Shown here piece by piece: positions 56,474 to 64,000 of a DNA stretch of 64,000 bases (within the stretch, counting starts at the first letter, position 1; every line of letters starts with the position of its first letter). The position numbers and the translations under genes were made by a program. This stretch comes from Terfezia claveryi (Eukaryota; Ascomycota; Pezizomycetes; Pezizales; Pezizaceae). Location: positions 99,879-163,878 of the forward strand of contig WHUX01000120.1 in assembly GCA_015179025.1 (NCBI GenBank), read 5' to 3'. A model generated the notes under the pieces. That model was not told the DNA's origin. It worked only from the letters and a program-made list of their open reading frames with translations, and made no database searches.

Positions 56474-57836
56474 TATTGAGCAGCTCAGAAGATGACTTAC
56501 TTTGCAAACAGATCATGCGAATGTACCTGGAGCATAAATCTGCAGTGCTCTAATTGAAGACTCAATAGCAGGGGTGGACGATGCAGTATCATCATTATCT
56601 GGGTTCGACCTGAGTTCTTTCATAAACTGGTTGCTTACTAGCGCAATCACATGTGCGAGGCAGGGAAGTCGGTATTGCTGTGGGTCCCATTTAGCACCGA
56701 ATACATTGGCTTGTAAATGCTTAGCCAATGCCGCATTGACACTCGCGTTGTCCGAAATGATGGCCAAGACTCGGTTCGAAATGCCATATTCCCGAATTAA
56801 ATTCCCTAGCTGATTACCCAAGTGCATAGCATTATGAGCTTCCCCACCTAGGTACTGCAATCCAATCGTATGTTGGCACAGCTGCTAATCCTGGTCTATA
56901 TAATGGAGTGTTGTACCTATGAACGCTAACCTGTTCGGAGAAGTCCAACAGTCTGTAGCGAGGTGGAGGAATGATTCTTCTGGAAGGCTTTTTTGAAGCT
57001 TTTGTTGAACTTCAGTGGCATAGTGATGTATGCTCCGGCAAAGTGTTGTCGCACAGAGGATATTAATCCCAGATCTAAGAAATTTCAGGAGATGCTGGAA
57101 CTGCGGATGTTCGATGGTTCGGAAAGGTAAGTTTGCACCAATTACAGTTTTCATGAGTTCATGTTTGAAGCGATCATCACTGAATTGCAATTCGGGGGAT
57201 TGTGCAACTGCAGGTGTTGTCTACTTGTAACGTGAGCCTATGCCCAATTATTGCAGTTAGGTACGAATTATATAATTACCTTCCCAAACAGGGTTAAAAT
57301 GTCCTGATTCTTTTGCCTACTAGCAGAGTGGCACCTGCCCGAGCTTAGATGAGTTCTCATATGTGTCGTACCCATATTAAAGGCACTAGAGTGTTGCAAG
57401 GTACCCTTCCAAGGTAAGCAAAATATGAATGGCTCACCGCTGTGAATCTCAACCCCTTGTCCGAATTGGGCCCAGTGCGCTGCTGTTCGGAGCTTAGAAT
57501 CCTATCAGGGTAGGTTAATATTATTACTTCTTAGATCATTAGCCAGATTGTTACGGAGCTTGCCTGCCCACTCGGTCGTTTCCCACTATGTATCAAATGG
57601 CGCAGATTGTTCGGCTTCCCACTGGAAAGCTGTCCCGCCTAATATTCTGGTGAGAGTGGAAACCATTGGGCTCGATTGACATATAGGCACAATTGGAGAT
57701 AGAGATATGTTGGAGTATGGGGCTAGTAGTGCAAGTTCGTCTGGCTATTGTGTTCCTGGGAGTTGGCGATAATAGATTTGGAAGGGCAGTAGGGAAGAGA
57801 GGCCTATTTATTCACATTTTGAGAGCATTTGGGGTA

Positions 57837-57908
57837 TGTCACGAATAACGTGTGCTTGTCACAGATAACGTGTGCTTGTCACAGATAACATGTGCTTGTC
57901 ATGGATTC
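57837..57908 (+). repeat. TGTCACGGA array 4: 20-bp units
   Basis: Four units, TGTCACAGATAACGTGTGCT, 5' of the hAT relic and just inside the 3' edge of the next minus-strand gene. Confidence 0.92.
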
Positions 57909-58870
57909 TATAGGAGATATTTACAAGGTACCTGCGGCACTTTCCTTGAAAACCCAAACCTATCTATACATAAAATACGTCTGTCAATCATGCTGTAGCA
58001 TATCAACAGTACGCCAAACCCAATTCCAATCCGAGCGCGCGATCGTCCATTCATTCCAAAATGGATCCACAATGTCATCGTAGACATCATATGAGTCCTC
58101 TGAGCTGTATGGTAAGAGCTCACTTCTAGGCTCAAAGCATCCATCTGGCTCTGATATATTGTCGGGGATATTGGTCAAATCTAGTTGGAGTATGCTGGAT
58201 CTCAATGGCCAATCGGGGCTGTCTGTGAGTTGCAAAATCTCGAGAGGTCTAGACATAATTAGCCTGCCACGCTATCTATGTGCAAGGATTACTAAGATAC
58301 CTTCTTGAAGGCCAAAGCCAGACCTCTTGCCCACAACATAACACTGTTATCCTAGGTGGGGGATGCTATTGTACTGGTATATAGACAAGATGCCGAATGA
58401 TTCTGCTGTCAGGGATCCGGTAGGTCTGGGAGAGTATCTACAATAGGTATGTTAGCACTCCAATGTTTTAATGCAACAATTAACTTACCGATGAGTATCA
58501 ACAATCTTCACATAAACCCCATGCCTCTCCCTCGCCAGTCAGGTAATGGTGGAAAAGGGTAATCCACAACAAATCATACATAGTATAGTCATCTAGGTAA
58601 AAGGGATCCCAAGTCATCTCTGGACTCCTGTGGATACCCAAGGGGAGCAGTAAATCATACCAATCAATCTAAATCCTCTCTAGAAGCTCCATGGCTTCCA
58701 CTCGGGATACAATCTTGTTGGGGTCAAATCGGTCCATAACCAACTGTCTAGACTGGTGTGTTACCATTTCCGTTCCATGTAGACTAAGGAACTGTCGTAG
58801 CCTAGCAGTGTCTCTCCACTGGTACCGGAACTCTTCGAAACCGAGTTCATATTCTGGATTGTGGTATACT
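57909..58870 (-). CDS. Unidentified spliced gene, possibly broken
   Basis: A minus-strand gene is suggested by a convincing intron at 58438-58488 (51 bp: GTAAGT, TGCTAAC, TAG). A possible start is the ATG at 58886 or 58870 region (MAVYHNPEYELGFEEFRYQW), continuing LRQFLSLHGTEMVTHQSRQL, a TAG at about 58669, then DLLLPLGIHRSPEMTWDPFY (about 58620) and LLWITLFHHYLTGEGEAWGL. After the intron, the frame with PLEILQLTDSPDWPLRSS (58200) and DPFWNEWTIARSDWNWVWRT (about 58040) may be the next exon. I recognise no domain. It lies within the TGTCACGGA compartment and could be a transposon passenger. Confidence 0.4.
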
Positions 58871-59171
58871 GCCATATTTGTGTAGTAGTCTGGTTGGCAC
58901 AATACCCGTTGTGAAGCTGATATGGTCGGTGAGAATTAAAACCCCGATGAACTATATATAAGCAAAACTCTAGATGATAGTTCTGGAAAGAATCCCTAAA
59001 TGGCAATGTCCTCTTTTGGTAGGTTGTCTAGTTACGTCTGATTCTGCCTTAGAATTAGTGGACAAAAGTAGACTACCGTACTCTGTAGGTAATACTAATT
59101 GTATCCGAAGGACCTGGCTCGCATTAGTCGCGGGAAAGACCTACGTGACCCACCTGGGACATGGCAAAAGA

Positions 59172-59270
59172 TCTATGACAACACATCCATGACAAAACAT
59201 CCGTGACAAAATAAGCCATCCGTGACAACATAAAATATCCGTGACAAAAAAAATATCTATGACCACATAA
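59172..59270 (-). repeat. TGTCACGGA array 5: 14-19 bp units
   Basis: On the plus strand TCCGTGACA heads are separated by variable A-rich tails (unit lengths 14, 14, 19, 19, 18). The heads are conserved and the tails are not. Confidence 0.9.
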
Positions 59271-59449
59271 GTTTAGCACAAGCTACCCTGCCCAAATGGA
59301 ACTACCATCCTGATCTACTCCAGCCTGGTGTCGAACCGCCACCTTTGTCCATAATAGTACCGTATCTACGAAAGCGATGGGTCGATAGCATAATCTACAG
59401 CGATTGACCGGTCAATGGGATGGACTGCATCAAGAAAGAAAATAGTTTG

Positions 59450-59615
59450 TCTCCAGTGTCTCTACGATTGGCAGAATGTCTCCCAGTGTCTCCTGGAGAC
59501 ACTGGGAGATACTGGGAGACACATAGGAGACACTCAGGAGACACCTAGGAGACATAAAAGACACACAAGACACCAGAGACAACCCTGTCTCCTGGAGACA
59601 CCACCTGGCATCCCG
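59450..59615. repeat. Palindrome with flanking GGAGACAC repeats
   Basis: CCCAGTGTCTCC, one T, and its perfect reverse complement form a 12-bp-arm palindrome at 59487-59511. To its right the word GGAGACAC with a 3-bp tail repeats at about 11-bp spacing at least six times; to its left the mirror words (GTCTCCAGTGTCTC) occur. The whole can fold into a long imperfect hairpin. Confidence 0.85.
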
Positions 59616-60112
59616 ATGCCACTTTTTCCTTGCTGATGTGGTTATTGTCAACCTATGTAGTTGAGGTCAAGGCGCATACTGATACACTTTGTTGTATACT
59701 ATAAGAGTTAGTTTAGCCAGTAGAAGGTAGGCTGGGTGAAGCGTTCTATTTGTCTCATGTGATAACAGTCAATGCATCTTCTCAAAAGCATCATTAATCC
59801 TAGTCGTTTACATCCCATCGACCCATCAATTGCTCTACTAGCAATAATGTCGTTCATCACTTGCAGAGGTATAGGTAGTCTGCTTGCATGAGCCTCCTTG
59901 TGAGGTACAATGGGTCAAGGGGTCCGGGTCAAGCCAAGCCAGTTCCGAAACAGGTAACACATACTTAGGGATGTCTCAGGGAGTAACCAAGGATGTTTTG
60001 GGGCAGTAGCTTGGGCCAGGGTCTGCTGGGGCCAGATAAATTCTGCATGTCCCCACCTTCTACCACTCGATTAACTTCCGTCCTCCATTATCTGCATCTT
60101 CTTAGCCTTTTA
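59616..60112. other. Unassigned spacer, possibly 3' part of the minus-strand gene at 60113
   Basis: Fragments of minus-strand frame (QNLSGPSRPWPKLLPQN near 60030) may continue the gene to the right, but stops and lack of clear splice sites prevent a gene model. Confidence 0.35.
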
Positions 60113-60600
60113 TCATTCCGCATCAAGCCACCTACTATCCTTGATTACTATACCACAAGAAAGTATGCCAGCTAATTCGACTATCAGGCAAAGAGGTGAA
60201 ATTCCAGGGTCAAGGTATGACTTCCATACTTTTTTGCTTGCTCCATATGATTTTGCATACATGTCCCGTGTTATTTGAGTAAGTGCGATAGCCATGTGGG
60301 CTTGTCCCATTTTGTGTGGTTCCACTGAACAGATAATGATAATCGTTATTTTCCTGTTACCTTGAGCGGGTCATGTTTGAAGCGTGTGGAAAACACACGT
60401 ACCGCAAGGTCGTGAGGTTCCTCCCACTGGAAACTGATCTGCAGTGAGGAACAGAAAAAAGATGTATAGCGGTATTGTGTAGTAACTCACACTTGATTTG
60501 ACACTGCATTACCGGCTTGCAGCTAATTCCTTTTCACCCAAACTTCTAGTGATTATCAAACCCGATACCGAGTGCGAAATCAGTCATGTTGTCCAATGGT
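60113..60600 (-). CDS. Unidentified spliced gene, weakly ORF1/DUF6532-like, partial
   Basis: Two short introns are readable: one ending CTGCAG before ISFQWEEPHDLAVRVFSTRF (about 60437; donor GTGAGT about 60492) and one of about 36 bp (GTAACA to CAG) between FKHDPLK and EPHKMGQAHMA near 60330. The following segment KSYGASKKVWKSYLDPGIS (about 60230) has the spacing of the IIHQRYFQGPKMKG block of E ORF1, a weak match. The gene diverges from the plus-strand frame at 60572, as ORF2/ORF1 diverge from ORF3 in element E. The 3' end is unclear and a stop follows at 60113. Confidence 0.4.
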
Positions 60601-61027
60601 AGAGGTGCTAGCCAACCCTAGTGAAGCCGAAACTGAAGGAGATAATGAGAGGGGGGTTTTGCAGGAACTAGTGGTGGATATGCAGGAGGACAATCCTGAG
60701 CCAGGGGTTGAAAACAAAGAGAATGAGAAGCCTCTCTTTGTTAGTCCAAGTCCCAGGCAATCCCCATACTCGCTATTTGAACATTCCCAACCTAAACAAC
60801 CTTCCCCGTCATTTGACCCCCCCCGTTATTAACCTAAGAAGGGCAAGGTAGTCATAAGAGCAGTCATCTCGGCGACGCCATGTTCGCAAACAAAAGCGAT
60901 GGCAAAGGCAGCAGGAAGCAGGAGCCATAGAGGAGGTCGCTGTGGGGGGAAGTCTTACTATTGACATTGAGCCAGGCTCTTCTGATTTTCATTTTGACCC
61001 GATATCGTTCCATGTTAACCAAAATTA
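60572..61027 (+). pseudogene. Small acidic/proline-rich/basic protein, possible ORF3 relative
   Basis: Acidic start (EAETEGDNERGVLQELVVDM), then ENKENEKPLFVSPSPRQSPY and a Pro/Ser segment to the TAA at 60830. In another frame the sequence goes on RRRHVRKQKRWQRQQEAGAI (60870) and GGSLTIDIEPGSSDFHF, ending NQN at 61027. Order and composition match E ORF3 (ENQEN, Pro-rich, RQRHAHRERLWKR, VNIKVHAGSDSF). A one-base frame change or a missed intron lies between 60830 and 60870. Confidence 0.45.
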
Positions 61028-61306
61028 AACCACCAATATATTTATGTGTAGACTTGACTGCAGGTAAAATTCACAATGATAGGTACACGCATCGTGGTGA
61101 TGCTAGTCACGTGCCCGTGTTCGGTTAATGGCATCTATGTTTGCTTGTAAACAAAGAATGAATTCCTTTATTTGCACGAACAGAGGTTTTTGGTGGTTAT
61201 CTTCTATTTATCTGCAAATTCTAAGGAATCGTCAGCGCTTCAACAGTGATTTCTATCTATATAATCTGCAGTGAAGATAACGAAGGGGTATGTGTTCCAA
61301 AGCCAT

Positions 61307-61383
61307 GTCACGGAGGCCGTCACGGAGGATGTCATGGAGGCCGTCACGGAGGATGTTACAGAGGCTGTGACGGAGGTCGTGTC
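61307..61383 (+). repeat. TGTCACGGA array 6: 12-bp units
   Basis: GTCACGGAGGCC and GTCACGGAGGAT alternate, six units at 12-bp spacing, ending GTGTCC. Because 12 is a multiple of 3 the array is open in one frame (Val-Thr-Glu-Ala/Asp), but no gene runs through it. Confidence 0.93.
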
Positions 61384-61497
61384 CAGAAATTTGAAGTCGA
61401 ATGATAGTTAGCTTATTCACTGACTATCATTTATCTCAATCACAGACATTCCCGTCTAAATAACTAGCAGAACCAAGACGCATGTTTTGCAAAATCA

Positions 61498-61538
61498 TGT
61501 CACGGAGGTTGTCATAGAGGTGTCACGGAGGTCGTGTC
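61498..61538 (+). repeat. TGTCACGGA array 7: three 12-13 bp units
   Basis: TGTCACGGAGGTTGTCATAG and a further GTCACGGAGGTC copy, with the same tail as array 6, 110 bp downstream of it. Confidence 0.9.
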
Positions 61539-61602
61539 AAGGGAACGAGGTTGAGCCCAAAGTGGAAAGACTACTGACGAAGTTTGTGTTTAAATATTCG
61601 CA

Positions 61603-62646
61603 ATGCCAAACCGTCCTGAGAAGAAAAAGACAACTGGTAAAGCGCCAACCAGCCCGGCACCAGAACCTCCCATGCAGAAAAAAAGAAAGACAACCCTAGG
61701 AGCGCCAGCCAGCCCAGTCGCGAAGACGCCGACAACTCGCACAGAGTATATTCCCCAAAAAAGGAAGACAAGAGCAGAATTAGCTAACCCAATTCAGGAT
61801 GTTCCAAGAAGAAGGACAAGAGCCGAACTAGCCCTCATCCCACCCCCAGTTGAGGATGTTCCAACAAGGAGAAGGACAAGAGCCGAACTAGCCTTCTACC
61901 CACCCCCAATTGCAGATGTTCCAACAAGAAGCACGCTAAGAGCCGAACTTGCTGAGGATGTTCCAAAGAATCTTTATGCTAAATATGCCGACTTCCCATG
62001 GGGCCCTCAAGAGTTTAATCCAGTCACAGAATTTAGTGGGGGAGGAAGGCATGGGGCACCTCCACTAATCCCCTTATGAAAAAATTCAAGAAACACACAA
62101 GAAACTGCTTGGACCCCTGCTGTCGTGGGAGCGGGCCAAGGACTGGAAAGGCAAAAGGTAAACAGGGTGTTCAAAGTAGGGATTAAGGAGGCCGAACACG
62201 CCACTACTACTGGAAGGGCAATAGGCACCCGAAGGGCCTCGTTAACCCATATGGAACCAGGCAACTTTGAACGACTGGTTCAAAGGACTTGCGACCTAAT
62301 GTTTATCCGCAAAAAGGCATATATTTTGTACCAGTGGCATCAGCTATCCGACGAGCAGAAGCGAGTCTATTTGGAATTACAGGAGCAAGAAGAGCTCCCC
62401 AAATTCAAAATTCCCAATGCTGAGTTGGAAGCAATAGGGGTAAAGCTAGTGCAGCAATTCGCAGTGGTCATTAGCGTTGCGCCGATCAACTGCCTAGCCT
62501 ATGCCCGATTTGATGAGCCAACCGAACGTGACACAGTGTCTGGGCACGGGACTAGTGATACAGGGCCCAACACACTACTAGCAATTGATAGAAGGATACA
62601 GACTATACAAGAGGAGTTGGCTGAGGGGGTGTCGATGATTACTTAA
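61603..62646 (+). CDS. Unidentified protein with RTRAELA repeats, one in-frame stop
   Basis: The ATG at 61603 opens a basic N-terminus (MPNRPEKKKTTGKAPTSPAP). Four imperfect repeats of about 22 residues follow, each with RTRAELA or RAELA and DVPTR/DVPRR (61760-61960). At 62077 a TGA interrupts, but the same frame is open for 189 more codons to TAA at 62644, so this is probably one 347-codon gene with CGA to TGA, or TGA lies in an unrecognised intron. The C-terminal half (RTCDLMFIRKKAYILYQWHQ, about 62287) looks helical. No named domain is recognised. It has the basic-repeat style of transposon accessory ORFs here. Confidence 0.5.
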
Positions 62647-63190
62647 GTAATGAGGACATTGGATGGATATTGAAGAGGTAGATGCTTCCTCGTGCTTGAT
62701 CTAAATCTGAGAACTTTACTCACAAGTAGATAGGACTATGATGACAAACCCAACAAGCAAGATGATGATGAATATAAGACTATGGGGCCGATGGGTAGCT
62801 TGGAGGGTTCTTCAGAAGAAGAAGCTCAATCAACAGAATCCGACTCCAGCAAATGGGGAAAGGCGTTGTCAGTACCTAGCGGAGATAGGCCTGCCGAATT
62901 GCTTCCAAGCAATACTGAAGATGGGGACTATAGGGATTCACTAAGGAGAACGATTGCGAAGTTAATGAACGAGTACATCAGCAGATTTTACGTTAAGGTG
63001 CTGCAATGACAACAAGCGATAACAATAAAGATGACAAAGGCGAGAAGCAAGTTGCAGGCGATGATGGGGGAAAGATGAGCCAGCAGATGAGGATGAGGGT
63101 GAGTATAATGATGAAGGTGACAATTACAGTAAGGATAGGGAAGAAGCAAACTAGGGAGGAGAATGGGAACTAATTTGGATTTCTTTTTAG
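62647..63190. other. Spacer with short plus-strand frames
   Basis: The frame at 62782-63009 (acidic Ser/Glu-rich, MGPMGSLEGSSEEEAQSTES) could be another exon or a small ORF, but nothing confirms it. The rest is purine-rich. Confidence 0.35.
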
Positions 63191-63280
63191 TGTTATGGAT
63201 GGAAAACATGTCACGGATAGAAAACTTGTTACGGATAGAAAATTGTCACGGATGGAGAACTTGTCATAGATGCCGTGAAT
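63191..63280 (+). repeat. TGTCACGGA array 8: 17-18 bp units
   Basis: Five units of the type TGTCACGGATAGAAAACT, with TGTTATGGAT and TGTCATAGAT variants at the edges. Confidence 0.92.
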
Positions 63281-63860
63281 GGTCATTCATTAACAATTTT
63301 CTAAGGTTTAATTGTATCTACTACTTTTGTATTTGATTGTGTATTTTATTGCGTCTTTGCTTGTATGTTTGTTGGATGACTACAGCCTGAAGTAAGGGTA
63401 TTTTGTTTTTGTATTGTTTTTGGATGTCTACGGCATATGCGAGAGATATTTTCTTTGTGTATTTTTTTGATATCAACTGAGCATGCTAGGGGGTATTTGT
63501 TTTAGAATTATGTGTATCTCTATAGAGTATTTTCCTTATGTGTTTTTTTTAATATAAACAGGCTAATGTGGCATAACACTAAGGTAACGTTTTTTTGTTA
63601 CTCCCTTTATTATGAGTGAGCTAACAGATGGGGATGCAGATAAACAATGAATTATACTTTGTTGTAGAGCTCAATACTTGAGATCAGTCTATTTTTTGTC
63701 CACTTCATGCCATCGGGAACATACATATACAAGCAAACTTACTGTCCCAAACCTCAGATCCTTCGATTTGCAACCTTCAGTCAGTGGATATTACACTTAC
63801 TCTTTTGTACCTCTAATACACAGATATAATAGCCGGAACGAAACAACGAGCTAGGAATGT
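63281..63860. other. T-rich stretch without recognisable features
   Basis: No gene or repeat beyond short T runs. Confidence 0.5.
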
Positions 63861-63862
63861 CA

Positions 63863-63990
63863 AGATGATAGTACCCCCTGCGAGAGTACCTACAGTGGTC
63901 CCAAAAAAGAGAGGGGTACTCCACAAAAAGAAAAGGGTACTCCCCAAAAAGAAAAGGGTAGTCCCACGAAAGAGAAGGGTGGATCGGCGT
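63863..63990 (+). repeat. Lys-rich coding-type tandem repeat at window edge
   Basis: AAAGAAAAGGGTACTCCCCA-type units of 21 bp repeat four times, open on the plus strand as VPKKRGVLHKKKRVLPKKKR. It may be part of a basic accessory protein like that at 61603 and probably continues beyond the window. Confidence 0.5.
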
Positions 63991-64000
63991 AACAACTCCC

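Larger units (their letters stand above)
54701..57480 (-). pseudogene. hAT-family transposase relic with introns
   Basis: Reading leftward: a BED-type zinc-finger N-terminus (GTTHMRTHLSSGRCHSASRQK, about 57350), intron 57248-57289 (42 bp), then SFLHLATDCWTSPNRLAFIG (about 56940), VLAIISDNASVNAALAKHL (about 56760), DVKTRWNSIFEMLTRALRLQ (about 56250) and the hATC dimerisation domain MARDILSIPLTSVPVERIFS (about 55320). A second intron at 56360-56500 (GTAAGT, GCTAAC, TAG) and a third near 55593-55733 each enclose a TGTCACGGA array. An acidic C-terminal extension runs to 54701. A stop at about 56883 (DQD-stop-QL, where TGG is usual) and a few others kill it. No TIRs or 8-bp duplication were found. 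Confidence 0.82.

Noticed and set aside
61307..61383. Array 6 as the coding sequence of a Val-Thr-Glu repeat protein
   Set aside because: The open frame does not extend beyond the array and other arrays have unit lengths not divisible by 3.
1..64000. Host protein-coding genes, tRNA or rRNA genes
   Set aside because: I looked for recognisable enzyme, ribosomal or tRNA motifs and found none that I could support; unidentified frames in 57.9-63 kb are reported with low confidence.

Overview
This window reads as a transposon graveyard from a filamentous fungus. I see no gene I would call a host gene, and no rRNA, tRNA, operon or ribosome binding site. Fungal origin is suggested by very short introns (42-52 bp, with GTAAGT-type donors, CTAAC branch sites and AG acceptors), chromodomain gypsy elements, a Plavaka-type transposase, a Harbinger element carrying a Myb-like partner, and stop codons explained almost entirely by C-to-T or G-to-A changes (RIP-like decay). 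I cannot name the species.

The layout is nested. (1) 1-3892: gypsy copy A, minus strand, running off the left edge. (2) 4207-5822: the 3' end of a second gypsy family (fragment H, same family as F). (3) About 6560-40531: an old, roughly 10 kb multigene DNA transposon (element I) split by three insertions. The first is a solo LTR C1 (8460-15005) that itself holds a complete gypsy element B (8691-14522). The second is a complete Ty1/copia element D (18990-35123, target duplication ATCTT). The third is a solo LTR C3 (35695-36414, duplication GGACA). D in turn holds a solo LTR C2 (21253-21974, duplication CCAAT) and a second, younger member of the element-I family, E (about 24317-33892). (4) 41667-43925: a strongly mutated pogo-like element K. 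(5) 44347-53097: a Harbinger-like element G with convergent Myb-like and transposase genes, split by the gypsy element F (46122-52454). (6) 53101-64000: a LINE 3' end, an intron-containing hAT transposase relic, several unidentified genes, and at least eight arrays of short repeats that all begin with TGTCACGGA.

The most interesting content is twofold. Elements E and I keep the same gene order: ORF1 (minus, acidic tail, DUF6532-like), ORF2 (minus, coiled-coil), and a Plavaka-type transposase (plus). E also has a small plus-strand ORF3 with a possible relative near 60.6 kb. This suggests a DNA transposon with conserved accessory proteins. Separately, the TGTCACGGA arrays lie between genes and inside two candidate hAT introns, with unit lengths of 12-20 bp but a constant head.

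Relative order of events inferred from nesting: I, then C1, D and C3; then B into C1, and C2 and E into D. Independently, G, then F. Coordinates of LTRs and target duplications were read directly from the sequence; family assignments rest on motif recognition and were not checked against a database.
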